Positions 32,962 through 42,149 of a DNA stretch of 64,000 bases are shown piece after piece; positions within the stretch are counted from its first letter, which is position 1; each line of letters begins with the position of its first letter. The stretch is taken from contig PNMZ01000002.1 in NCBI GenBank assembly GCA_013823945.1, positions 1 through 64,000 on the forward strand, in the 5' to 3' direction. The position numbers and the translations under genes were made by a program. Under the pieces are notes generated by a model. The model made no database searches and was not told the DNA's origin. It was given only the letters and a program-made list of their open reading frames with translations. Source of the DNA: a bacterium. GTDB lineage: Bacteria > Armatimonadota > Fimbriimonadia > Fimbriimonadales > Fimbriimonadaceae.

Positions 32962-33188
32962 GCAATGTTTCACCAAGTTCTGATCGCAAACTTGCATCAC
33001 TTGCTATTAAAACGGATTTCGCGAATGTTTTGGCGCAGTTTTTTTCATCTCTTAACAAAAAAATTGATTTCGGGTGGAATTTACGGGTGAGCATCCTTTG
33101 CGTGGCGCATAACGTCCGGTAAAATGCGCAGGTTAATCGGCTGGGTGTGCCTAGTTGGTTGTGACGCCATGGATGGTGAGTGACTGAG

Positions 33189-34481
33189 ATGAATGTTTTG
33201 CGAATTGAGGGTGGACGACCTTTGCGGGGGTCGGTTGACATTGCGGGCAGCAAGAATGCGGCTTTGGCGATTTTGGCATCGGTGCCCTTGGTGGATGGCA
33301 CAGTCGTTTTGACCAATGTTCCGGAGATTAGCGACATCCACATTAAGTTGAATTTGCTGCGGCGGTTGGGTGTGGAGTCGGAGTTTCGGGAAGGAACACT
33401 ATTTATTGATACCAAGGGATTGAAAGCGGCAGAGCTACCGGAAGAAGAAGTCCGAAAAATTCGGACAGGGTTTTACATGTTGGGGCCGTTGCTGATGCGA
33501 CTGGGATCAATTTCGTTACCGATGCCGGGGGGCTGCAAAATTGGGGCACGCCCCGTTGATTTTCACTTGAAGGGGCTCCGGGCGCTTGGGGCGACCATTG
33601 AGACATTGTCGGGGAACTATGTTGCGAATTCCACGGGGGTTGAAGGTACGGAAATTTATCTGGATGCTCCGAGTGCGGGGGCGACTCAGCACCTGCTCGC
33701 GACGGCGACGCTTGTTCCGGGTCATACGGTGATTCAAAATGCTTCGATAGAGCCGGAAGTCGTGAGCTTGGCGGGCTTTTTGCAGTCGGCGGGGGCGAAG
33801 ATCGAGGGAGCGGGGACGAGCACGATTACGGTAACGGGAGTGGAGAAGCTTACGGATTGTCGGTATTCGGTGCCAGCGGATCGGATGCAAGCGGGGACTT
33901 ATTTGCTTGCGGCGGCGATCACGGGGGGAGACATAACAGCTCGGGGAATTTTGCCCGAAGAACAGACGGCATTGGTGAACAAGCTTCGGGAAGCCGGCTT
34001 CTTTGCGGAAGAGGGCAACGACTGGGTGCGCGTTTGGGCGGAAGGTCGAGGCCGAGGAATCCGGGTCAAGACAATGCCCTATCCTGGGTTTCCAACCGAT
34101 ATTCAACAGCCGATGGCGGCGGTGTTGGCCTTGGCCGATGGTCCAAGCTCGATCGAAGAAACGATCTATGAGAGTCGGATTGGTCATATCTCTGAACTAG
34201 AGCGGATGGGGGCAAATGTCCGGGTAGAGGGGCGTTCGACTTTGATTGAGGGGGTCAAGCAGTTGCAAGGTGCGGTTGTGGAAGCAAGCGATTTGCGTGC
34301 CGGGGCGGCTTTGTGTTTGGCGGCATTTGCGGCAAGTGGCGAGACGGTGATCCGGAATGTGATCTATATTGATCGTGGCTACCAGGATTTGGAAAAGAAC
34401 TTTACGCAACTGGGTGGCAAGATTGAGCGTTTGAGTGAAGAGGAGTGGGCTCGTCAAAGCGAGTCTGTAGAGCAGAAATAA
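33189..34481 (+). CDS. murA: UDP-N-acetylglucosamine 1-carboxyvinyltransferase
   Basis: Transfers enolpyruvate from PEP to UDP-GlcNAc, the first committed step of peptidoglycan synthesis. LRIEGGRPLRGSVDIAGSKN is the start of the fold with the substrate Lys-Asn pair. Cys116 in MPGGCKIGARPVDFH is the catalytic residue and the fosfomycin target, so this form should be sensitive. PYPGFPTDIQQPMAAVLALA is the other signature. About 430 aa is normal. ATG 33189 fits homology; a GTG at 33180 is an alternative. A candidate promoter is TTGCGT (33098) with TAAAAT (33120-33125). mreB follows after 1 nt. Confidence 0.97.
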   Translation: MNVLRIEGGRPLRGSVDIAGSKNAALAILASVPLVDGTVVLTNVPEISDIHIKLNLLRRLGVESEFREGTLFIDTKGLKAAELPEEEVRKIRTGFYMLGPLLMRLGSISLPMPGGCKIGARPVDFHLKGLRALGATIETLSGNYVANSTGVEGTEIYLDAPSAGATQHLLATATLVPGHTVIQNASIEPEVVSLAGFLQSAGAKIEGAGTSTITVTGVEKLTDCRYSVPADRMQAGTYLLAAAITGGDITARGILPEEQTALVNKLREAGFFAEEGNDWVRVWAEGRGRGIRVKTMPYPGFPTDIQQPMAAVLALADGPSSIEETIYESRIGHISELERMGANVRVEGRSTLIEGVKQLQGAVVEASDLRAGAALCLAAFAASGETVIRNVIYIDRGYQDLEKNFTQLGGKIERLSEEEWARQSESVEQK

Positions 34482-34482
34482 A

Positions 34483-35496
34483 TTGAGATTAGTACCGCAG
34501 ATCGGCATCGACTTGGGGACAGCAAACATTTTGGTGTTTCGTCGTGGAAAGGGCATTGTTTTGAACGAGCCGACGGTTGTTGCGATCAACACAAAGACAA
34601 AGCGTGTGCTTGCGGTTGGGAACGATGCGCGGGAGATGCTGGGCCGGACTCCGGGGAACATTACGGCGATTCGACCGATGCGAGACGGTGTGATTGCTGA
34701 GTACACGGTAACGGAGAAGATGCTGGAATACATCCGGAAGAAAACCGTTCCAGGGCCGGGATTTGTGAAGCCAGTGGCCTTGATTTGTGTTCCGAGCGGT
34801 GTGACCAATGTTGAGCGTCGTGCGGTCTTGAAGGCAGCCCATGCAGCCGGTTTTCAGCGAGCAAGCACGATTGAAGAGCCGATGGCGGCGGCGATTGGGG
34901 CAGGATTACCGATTTCGACCGCGGGTGGAAATATGGTGGTGGATATTGGAGGCGGAACCACGGATATTGCGGTCATTAGCTTGGGGGGAATTGTAAAATC
35001 TGCAAGTCTCCGCATTGGGGGGAACAAGATGGATGAGGCGATCATTCGCCATATCCGAAACGTTTATAACTTGGGGATTGGTGAACCAACGGCGGAGGAA
35101 CTCAAAATCAGGATTGGTAGTGCATTTCCGCTTGATCCGGAACTGCAAATGGAAGTTCGGGGTCGGGATATGGTGGCGGGGCTTCCTAAAACAGTGGAAG
35201 TTTCTAGCGTTGAGATCAGGGAGGCTCTGAGTGAGCCAGTGCGCCAAATCGCGGAGAAGCTGTGCCAAGTTTTGGAAGAAACTCCACCGGAGCTGAGTAG
35301 CGACGTGATTGAGCGCGGGATTGTTCTGACTGGGGGTGGGGCACTTTTGAGAGGGCTGAGCACGTTGTTGGAGAACATCACACAGATTCCGGTCAGGGTC
35401 GCCGACAATGCGTTGGATTGCGTGGCTATTGGGACAGGTCGGGCTTTGGAGCAGATGGATGCGATTGAGAAATCGGGAGCAGTGACAAGGATATGA
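34483..35496 (+). CDS. mreB: rod-shape-determining actin MreB
   Basis: 337 aa, a bacterial actin that guides lateral wall synthesis. IGIDLGTANILVFRRGKGIV is phosphate-1, VVDIGGGTTDIAVISLGG phosphate-2, and RGIVLTGGGALLRGLSTLL the adenosine motif. The start is TTG, 1 nt after the murA stop, implying translational coupling. The order murA-mreB ties precursor synthesis to the shape machinery; mreC, mreD and rodA are not next to it. The downstream secreted protein gene overlaps by 4 nt. Confidence 0.96.
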   Translation: MRLVPQIGIDLGTANILVFRRGKGIVLNEPTVVAINTKTKRVLAVGNDAREMLGRTPGNITAIRPMRDGVIAEYTVTEKMLEYIRKKTVPGPGFVKPVALICVPSGVTNVERRAVLKAAHAAGFQRASTIEEPMAAAIGAGLPISTAGGNMVVDIGGGTTDIAVISLGGIVKSASLRIGGNKMDEAIIRHIRNVYNLGIGEPTAEELKIRIGSAFPLDPELQMEVRGRDMVAGLPKTVEVSSVEIREALSEPVRQIAEKLCQVLEETPPELSSDVIERGIVLTGGGALLRGLSTLLENITQIPVRVADNALDCVAIGTGRALEQMDAIEKSGAVTRI

Positions 35497-35987
35497 AACG
35501 GTTGGCGAGTCTTGGATTGATGGGTGTCTTGTTGGGCGGAATTGGGGTAGCAGAACAACCGGAGCCTCAGGCTCTCCACAACGATTTTGTGACGGTTGTC
35601 ACGGAACTAGACAAGGCTTCTTCCAAGCGACTTGGTTTACCGGCGACGCAATTTGCTACTCGGGAAGGAGTGTTATCTCGCAAAGAGTTTATTGCGGCGT
35701 TATCGGAATTGGACAAAAAGTACTCTGCGAAGTACCGGGTGACGTCTCGGTCGTTTGATACTTATCCGGAAATTGTTGCTGAGTTTAACAAGGGGGTGAC
35801 GGTTGATCAATTGATGAAGTTAAGTCGATGGGGGATGATCGCTCCGGTTGGGCCAATTGTTGTGAATTCCGGAGACAAGATGAGTAACGAGGAAGTTGGG
35901 GACGCTCTCGGGTACTTTTTCTCTCGGGTGGCGGTTTATTCTCACCAGCCTGATCCGAAATGGACACCGGAACTGCAAGGTTTTTGA
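35493..35987 (+). CDS. secreted protein with possible degenerate SLH-like segments
   Basis: 164 aa. A signal peptide (RLASLGLMGVLLGGIGVAE) precedes a mainly helical domain. Two segments, EGVLSRKEFIAALSELDKKY and DKMSNEEVGDALGYFFSRVA, look like the 'x-R-x-E-F/V-x-x-A-L' part of S-layer homology repeats, so it may contact the wall or S-layer. This is weak. It overlaps mreB by 4 nt, so it is translated with the shape genes and may act in envelope assembly. No family recognised. Confidence 0.6.
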   Translation: MKRLASLGLMGVLLGGIGVAEQPEPQALHNDFVTVVTELDKASSKRLGLPATQFATREGVLSRKEFIAALSELDKKYSAKYRVTSRSFDTYPEIVAEFNKGVTVDQLMKLSRWGMIAPVGPIVVNSGDKMSNEEVGDALGYFFSRVAVYSHQPDPKWTPELQGF

Positions 35988-36024
35988 GCCTGACGAATCG
36001 CCTTTAGTTTGCCGATATTGTTGA

Positions 36025-37527
36025 GTGGTGGCTGCTCAACCGCGATGGTCGCAAGACGACCTTTGGGATTTGTTTGACCTTAGCCCGGTCTCAGATTCGG
36101 ATATTCAGAAGTACTTGGACGTGACTCTTGCCAAGTGCGTGAGTTGGTTTCGTGCGAGTGGCGGTTCAATTTTCTTGCAGGATGGGGCGGATGGGTTTGT
36201 ATTGCGGGCCAAATTTGGCGAACAGAAACGGCTTCCTTTCGATGCGACGATTGAGAAGGGGCAGGGAATTGCGGGAATCGTAGCGATGAGCGGAGTTGCT
36301 CGGTTGATTGATGACCCGTCGCTTTATCCGGATATGGCTGGAGTTGAGGGAAACCAAGGGATTTCGAGTTCGATGGTTATTCCGCTGGCGGATCCTCGTC
36401 GCGTGGTGATTGGGGTTTTGAATATCAGTCGGAAGATGGGCGAGCCAACATTCAGAGAAATTGATTTGGATCAGGCGGTGGCTTTGGCGGCGCATGTGTC
36501 TTTGGCAGTAGGGAACGCGGAGTTGGTTAACCGGTTGAAGTCTAGTTGGGAGCAAACGGCGGTGGCTAATGAGCAACTTGTTGCGGTTTTGGACTCGGTC
36601 GGGGGGGCGGTTTGGGTGGTTGATGGAGGGGGGCGAGTGGTTAATCAGAACTTTCCGGCGGCAGAGCTAGAGAGTGAAGCGGGAGTCATGGAAGTTGGGC
36701 TGGCGATGCCACGGTTGGTTCAATCGGCATTAGCGGATAGCGATACAATTCGCGCTCAAGTCTATGATTCAGGGGTAGACAGGACTTGGTTGATGCGGGC
36801 AACGCCCTTAGAGAGCGGGGGGGCGGTTGTTGCGGCGCAAGAAATCACTGAGCATGAGCGACAGCAGCGAGAATTGGGTCGTGTTCGGCGTTTGGCGGAA
36901 ATTGGGCAAATGACGGCGGCAATTGCCCACGAGATTCGAAATCCGTTGACGGGAATTCGAAGTGCGGCTCAGATGATTCGGCAGCATCCGGATGTAGGCG
37001 CAGAGTTTAGCGATTTGATTGAAGAAGAGGCGATGAAGTTGAATTCGCTTTGTGATGAATTTTTAGAGTTTGCTCGGCCATTCCAGCTCAACTTGAATTC
37101 AGAATCTTTAGGCGGAATCGTGGAATCGGTGGTTCGGTTGATCGGGGCTCAGTCTGAGGAACTAGGAGTTGAAGTAGATCTAACGATTGAGGATGCAGGG
37201 GACGAGATTATGATTGATGGTCGGAGAATTGGCCAAGTTGTACATAACTTAGTGAGGAATGCGATTGAAGCTTCGTCACCTGGTCAAAAAGTGGTTGTAA
37301 AAGTTGGTGAGGGTTGGTTTGAGGTGGAAGATTTTGGAGGTGGGATGGATGAGGAGACGGTTGAGAAACTGTTCTCACCGTTCTTTACGACTAAGGCAGA
37401 TGGAACGGGCCTTGGTTTGTGTACAAGCCGGAAGATTGTGGACGCACATGGTGGGGACATAGTTGTGCGTTCGGAATTGGGGGTTGGTACGACATTTACC
37501 GTTCGATTGGTTAGGGAAAAGAAATGA
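36025..37527 (+). CDS. sensor histidine kinase (GAF, PAS-like, HisKA, HATPase)
   Basis: 500 aa and soluble, with no membrane helix. An N-terminal GAF domain spans about 30-165 (SGGSIFLQDGADGFVLRAKF, EGNQGISSSMVIPL). A PAS-like segment follows (LVAVLDSVGGAVWVVDGGGR). The HisKA domain has His302 in AAIAHEIRNPLTGIRSAAQM. The ATPase domain has N box HNLVRNAIEASS, G1 VEDFGGGMDEE and G2 GTGLGLCTSRKIV. The start is GTG. It overlaps the NtrC-type regulator by 4 nt, so they are a two-component pair. The GAF domain suggests a cytosolic small-molecule or redox signal. Confidence 0.93.
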   Translation: MVAAQPRWSQDDLWDLFDLSPVSDSDIQKYLDVTLAKCVSWFRASGGSIFLQDGADGFVLRAKFGEQKRLPFDATIEKGQGIAGIVAMSGVARLIDDPSLYPDMAGVEGNQGISSSMVIPLADPRRVVIGVLNISRKMGEPTFREIDLDQAVALAAHVSLAVGNAELVNRLKSSWEQTAVANEQLVAVLDSVGGAVWVVDGGGRVVNQNFPAAELESEAGVMEVGLAMPRLVQSALADSDTIRAQVYDSGVDRTWLMRATPLESGGAVVAAQEITEHERQQRELGRVRRLAEIGQMTAAIAHEIRNPLTGIRSAAQMIRQHPDVGAEFSDLIEEEAMKLNSLCDEFLEFARPFQLNLNSESLGGIVESVVRLIGAQSEELGVEVDLTIEDAGDEIMIDGRRIGQVVHNLVRNAIEASSPGQKVVVKVGEGWFEVEDFGGGMDEETVEKLFSPFFTTKADGTGLGLCTSRKIVDAHGGDIVVRSELGVGTTFTVRLVREKK

Positions 37528-38717
37528 GCAGTAAGAAGCGCGTGTTGATTGTTGACGACGAATTGAACATTCGACGAATTTTGCAAGCATCGTTTGATAA
37601 GAACGGCTGGGTTGCATTGACGGCGGAGAGTGGTCACGAGGCGTTGCGCTTGCTGGAGCGCGAGCATGTGGATTGTGTTTTGACGGACGTCACGATGCCG
37701 GGGATGAGTGGTTACGACTTACAAAAGGAGATCAGTACGATTTATCCTGAGTTGCCAGTTGTGATCATGACCGCATTCGGGACGATTCCTCAGGCGATTG
37801 AGGCGATTCGGAACGGAGCTTTTGAGTTCGTGACCAAGCCGTTTGATTTGGATTTGGTTAAGAAGATTATTCAGAACGCACTGGATGGAGTTGAACCTGG
37901 TCAGAAGAAATCTTCCAAGGTGAAGAAGAAAGTGAAGTCAGGTGACACCGCCCGGGCATTCATTGCGGAATCTCCCGCGATGAAAGAGATTTTGGAGATG
38001 GTTCAGCAGGTGGCGGATAGCCGAGCTACGGTTTTGGTTACGGGGGAGAGCGGCACGGGGAAAGAAGTTGTTGCCCGGCTGATCCACACCTATTCGGACC
38101 GCAAGGATAATCCCTTTGTGGCGATCAGTTGTGCAGCTTTGCCCGAGACTTTGCTCGAAAGTGAACTCTTTGGTCACGAGAAGGGGGCTTTCACCGGAGC
38201 GGATCAAGCAAAAGCAGGGCGGTTTGAACTTGCGGATTCGGGAACGTTCTTTTTGGATGAGGTCGGGGATATTCCGATGCCGATCCAGATTAAGTTGCTT
38301 CGGGTATTGCAGGAGCGAGAGTTTGAGCGTCTGGGCTCTACGAAGCCGACACGGGTTGACGTTCGCTTGGTAACAGCGACAAACCGGGATTTACAAGAAG
38401 CGGTTGATGACGGGTCGTTCCGACTTGACTTGCTTTATCGCTTGCAAGTTGTTGAGATTATGTTGCCGCCCCTTCGGGAAAGGCGCGAGGACATTGTTCC
38501 GCTTTGTGAACACTTTTTGGCAAAGTATGCAGCGGAAAACAACCGCAAATTGGCGTCGGTGGGATCGGAAGCTCTGGCATTGCTTGAGGGATACGGTTGG
38601 CCGGGAAACGTTCGAGAGCTTGAGAACACGATGGAGCGAGCGACGGTAATGGCTGGTCCGGATGAAGTGGAACTCTTGCCGAAGCATTTACCGCCGAAAA
38701 TGCGGTCAGCGGCTTGA
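37524..38717 (+). CDS. NtrC-type sigma-54 activator without a DNA-binding domain
   Basis: 397 aa. Receiver domain at 5-120 with Asp11/12 and phospho-acceptor Asp55. A Lys-rich linker (KKSSKVKKKVKSG) leads to an AAA+ domain: Walker A GESGTGKE (174-181), the sigma-54 contact loop GAFTGA (221-226), FFLDEVGDIP, and the lid YGWPGNVRELENTMERA. The protein ends about 20 residues later (LPPKMRSAA), where NtrC-family members usually continue with a Fis-type HTH. It probably activates sigma-54 holoenzyme from solution or through a partner. Its last 12 bases overlap the convergent gene. Confidence 0.94.
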   Translation: MSSKKRVLIVDDELNIRRILQASFDKNGWVALTAESGHEALRLLEREHVDCVLTDVTMPGMSGYDLQKEISTIYPELPVVIMTAFGTIPQAIEAIRNGAFEFVTKPFDLDLVKKIIQNALDGVEPGQKKSSKVKKKVKSGDTARAFIAESPAMKEILEMVQQVADSRATVLVTGESGTGKEVVARLIHTYSDRKDNPFVAISCAALPETLLESELFGHEKGAFTGADQAKAGRFELADSGTFFLDEVGDIPMPIQIKLLRVLQEREFERLGSTKPTRVDVRLVTATNRDLQEAVDDGSFRLDLLYRLQVVEIMLPPLRERREDIVPLCEHFLAKYAAENNRKLASVGSEALALLEGYGWPGNVRELENTMERATVMAGPDEVELLPKHLPPKMRSAA

Positions 38718-39212
38718 CTTGGGTACAGGTTTGTAGACCCAAATGGTGCCGGATTTGACTCCAGCGAGATTGATCGTATCGCGGGTTACATACTTCCGAC
38801 CGTTGCTGTTTTGCTGGAGAACGGTGGCAACTTTTGTCTCGGGATTATATTTTTCGATGATTGACGTATGTTGCTGAGTTGAATAGGTGAAAGTCGTGTT
38901 GCCGGACTTGGTGACAATTCTGACATTGCGGAACTGAAGAATATCCCCAGCTTTGAGTTCAACTTCTTTAGAAGAGGGGGTGATGGTTGCTTTCCGATTT
39001 CCCCAGACATAGTCTCCGCTCGATGGTGAGTCGGGCCAGGTGCCGTACGGTTTGGCTTTGATAGCGTCAAGGGCTTCGGCGGACAGCTCGGCACATTCTC
39101 CTCGACCGACTTGCTTTCCGAGCTGTTGGCGCGCGAAATCTGCGACGCCTTCTTGCCAGGTGTCGGATGATTGAACTTCAATGAATGCGAATGCGCAGAG
39201 AACGGAAAGCAT
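38706..39212 (-). CDS. secreted cysteine-peptidase-like (CHAP/NlpC-type) protein
   Basis: 168 aa with a short signal-like N-terminus (LSVLCAFAFIEVQSS). The arrangement QLGKQVGRGECAELSAEALD gives a Cys at a helix start. KAGDILQFRNVRI and TQQHTSIIEKYNPETKVATV supply the beta strands and a His at the position expected for a CHAP/NlpC catalytic His. It could cleave or modify cell-wall peptides, or be a non-enzymatic relative. AGAGGAG lies 7 nt before the ATG. It overlaps the end of the sigma-54 activator on the opposite strand. Confidence 0.65.
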   Translation of the reverse strand: MLSVLCAFAFIEVQSSDTWQEGVADFARQQLGKQVGRGECAELSAEALDAIKAKPYGTWPDSPSSGDYVWGNRKATITPSSKEVELKAGDILQFRNVRIVTKSGNTTFTYSTQQHTSIIEKYNPETKVATVLQQNSNGRKYVTRDTINLAGVKSGTIWVYKPVPKSSR

Positions 39213-39322
39213 GAAACTGCTCCTCTAGGATACGACTTTCTCGATGTTGATGGTACCAATGGTCGGTTAAATTTTCTAAATCAATGAGTTTTGCTTCTCT
39301 TTGATCGATGTTCGAGTAGGTA

Positions 39323-40492
39323 ATGTTATTAGGTGGACTCTTGATTGATGGAGTCGCGCGAGCCGAGATGACAATGGCGTTTCTCGGCGTAGAACAGCGG
39401 TGGGGAGCCTTAGGAGATTGCTGGATGTTGAACTACGACAAGTCGATCGTTGAAGAGTTAGAAGAGAGTCGGCCAAAGATTCCGGTTGGATTGCTTTCTC
39501 GTCAGGAGAAAGATCGGCTGATTGAGCGCGGATTTTTGGCTTTGTATCGGTGGTACGTGGATCGGAGTCAGGCTCTGCGGAATTGGAGCCCGGATCGAGA
39601 TGTATTGTGGAAAAACATTCGGCAGGATCACTCCTATGAGGTGAATCGGATTTTAGAGGGATTTTTTGCGGTTGAGCAGTATGTGCCGGACTACGTTGAG
39701 AATATTGTGAACTTGATTCGGGGGAGTCACGGTCGATCGCATTTTCAGATTCGGTGGGGGAGTGAGGAGGCGAAGCACGCAGATTTGTGGCATAACGCCT
39801 GTTTGTTTAGTCGGTTTCGGAGTCCAGACTGGCTGCGCAAGTATATGGGTGAGTTGAGGTCAAACCAATGGACTTTGCCTTGGGAGGGAGACCCGATGCG
39901 GATGATTTTCTACACAGTTTTTCAGGAGCGGGCGACCCAGATTAACTACTTGGGGATGGGAGTCATTGCAAAAGGGCAGTCGAAGAAGGAAGAGTTTAAG
40001 GACTCAGCGGATCCGGTTTTGGTTCAGGCTTCTCGATTGATTGCGATTGATGAAGCGGCGCATTATAACTTCTTTTTGGAGGGGGCGCGGTTGTTCCTCT
40101 ACTACTATCCGGCGCAGGCGATTGAGGCGATGCACGATGTCATCAAGTATTTTTCGATGCCAGCGGGAGGGATTATTCCGGACTATGATGAGTTTTCGAC
40201 AATTGTTCACAAGGCGGGGATTTATGGGCCGCGTGAGCATGCCAAGGATGTGATCCAGGTGGCTTTGAATAATTTGGGTATGGCGAGTAAGAAGATGTTG
40301 GAAGAGGGGATTCGGAAGACTCGCCTGGTTCCAGATGTGGACGGAAATTTGCGGGAGACGGCGATATTTCCTGGATTGGACTTTTCACATATTGAGGATG
40401 CGGTTCGGCGGATGTTTGACCGGACGGGCAAGTTTGAGGCGGAGATTGGGTTTGACGAGGTTGATCCGTTGGAGTTTAAGCCGGGTTATTGA
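39323..40492 (+). CDS. acyl-ACP desaturase (ferritin-like diiron)
   Basis: About 389 aa. The diiron ligand set of soluble acyl-ACP desaturases is visible in order: FFAVEQYVPDY, WGSEEAKHADLWHN (EExxH), VFQERATQINYLGM, and IAIDEAAHYNFFLEG (DExxH). WALGD-type openings (QRWGALGDCWMLNY) also fit. It would introduce double bonds into fatty acyl-ACP with O2, so the organism is probably aerobic. The start is uncertain: ATG 39323 has GTAGG only 2 nt upstream, while ATG 39368 (MTMAFLGVEQ) fits the family better. A small gene follows after 4 nt. Confidence 0.88.
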   Translation: MLLGGLLIDGVARAEMTMAFLGVEQRWGALGDCWMLNYDKSIVEELEESRPKIPVGLLSRQEKDRLIERGFLALYRWYVDRSQALRNWSPDRDVLWKNIRQDHSYEVNRILEGFFAVEQYVPDYVENIVNLIRGSHGRSHFQIRWGSEEAKHADLWHNACLFSRFRSPDWLRKYMGELRSNQWTLPWEGDPMRMIFYTVFQERATQINYLGMGVIAKGQSKKEEFKDSADPVLVQASRLIAIDEAAHYNFFLEGARLFLYYYPAQAIEAMHDVIKYFSMPAGGIIPDYDEFSTIVHKAGIYGPREHAKDVIQVALNNLGMASKKMLEEGIRKTRLVPDVDGNLRETAIFPGLDFSHIEDAVRRMFDRTGKFEAEIGFDEVDPLEFKPGY

Positions 40493-40496
40493 TATC

Positions 40497-40814
40497 TTGG
40501 AACATGATTCACTCAGAGAGCAAGTACGGGAAGCTTGGTGGCGGTTTGACCCTATCGGCGTTCGGGAGGTGAGGAGTTCATGCTCCGATGAATACGACGG
40601 TTATGTTGCCTTGACGGTGAGTGCACTCATCCATGAAGAAGATGTTGACGAGGTTATCCAAAGGTCGTTAGAGTCTATGGGTGGGATGAGGTGGTTGGGG
40701 GATGATCGCATTGAGGGATTCCTTGGTGAGTTAAAACGATTGCAGTTGGATACGAATGGTTGCGAGGATGTCGGAAAAGGGGATTCCGGTTCAACTTCGA
40801 ACAGACAGGGGTGA
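40497..40814 (+). CDS. small conserved-looking protein
   Basis: About 105 aa from a proposed TTG, 4 nt after the desaturase stop, so probably translated by coupling. LREQVREAWWRFDPIGV, then DEYDGYVALTVSALIHEEDV and EVIQRSLESMGGM, matches a pattern (WDPIGV ... DEYDxY) that I associate with small cytosolic proteins of unknown function, some found near toxin or immunity loci. The reading frame stays open upstream within the desaturase gene, so the start is the weak point. There is no membrane segment. Confidence 0.5.
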   Translation: MEHDSLREQVREAWWRFDPIGVREVRSSCSDEYDGYVALTVSALIHEEDVDEVIQRSLESMGGMRWLGDDRIEGFLGELKRLQLDTNGCEDVGKGDSGSTSNRQG

Positions 40815-40914
40815 ATTCTATGCGGTTGGAGGTAGGTAGATGGGTTCTCGCCCCCGCTGGGAAGACGATGCTGGAGAGCCGTCTCTGCAAGTTTGCAATT
40901 GATTGGTGGGAGTT

Positions 40915-40943
40915 GTCTGGCTCCCCGCCTGCGCGGGGAAGAC
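40915..40943. repeat. REP-like palindrome
   Basis: GTCT and AGAC at the ends enclose CCCCGC, loop CTGC, GCGGGG. The CCCGCCTGCGCGGG core is the same kind of sequence as widespread REP-type and Neisseria dRS3-like elements, whose translation reads VFPAQAG/VIPAQAG, as it does here on the minus strand. Only one good copy is seen in the window. Confidence 0.55.
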
Positions 40944-41205
40944 AAGAGAGGGCTGGGGAACTCCAGCGAGGTGAACGTGAACGATGATTAGGATGAGGTT
41001 GGGGATCCAGAGGGGAAGACAGCAGAGGAGGGTTGAAATGATGGAAGACACTTTTGATTTTTTTACTCAGAGTTTTTTTTAGGTGGTTGCGGTTGTTGGT
41101 TTGGCTTTACATTTTTGAATTCGGTCGGAATTTTTGGGGGTCGATTCGTCTGGAAGGCAAATGAGGGGACTTCGGATCACGTGCAGAATGACTTGTTGCT
41201 GGACA

Positions 41206-41239
41206 ACCCCTCCCCAACCCTCCCCAAACTTGGGGAGGG
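41206..41239. repeat. C-rich palindromic repeat
   Basis: CCCTCCCCAA (41218-41227) and TTGGGGAGGG (41230-41239) form a perfect 10-bp inverted repeat, preceded by a partial direct copy CCCCTCCCCAA. The C-rich lead plus palindrome resembles the element at 14715-14754. Confidence 0.5.
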
Positions 41240-41327
41240 AAAGCAGTTACAATGGTTTCACCAGTGCCACCCCAAATCCACTGCTTCAATTGAATTCACT
41301 TGAGGATTATTCAATCAATGTTTTTCT

Positions 41328-42098
<771 letters not shown>

Positions 42099-42149
42099 TT
42101 TTTGGTTTCCTATGCTCGTAGGGTTTGGCCTATTGAGTTGTTGTTTTGA

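Larger units (their letters stand above)
40815..41327. other. 513-bp gene-free stretch with palindromic repeats
   Basis: No reading frame here looks coding. It contains two palindromic elements listed separately (40915-40943 and 41206-41239), a degenerate CCCCGCTGGGAAGAC resembling the first (40852-40866), and T-rich runs near 41056-41090 that could end transcripts from the left. Confidence 0.6.

Noticed and set aside
40852..41020. GAAGAC repeated exactly every 77 bp (40861, 40938, 41015), suggesting a CRISPR-like or tandem array
   Set aside because: The 77-bp units share almost no other bases and the flanking palindrome occurs once, so the spacing is probably coincidence.
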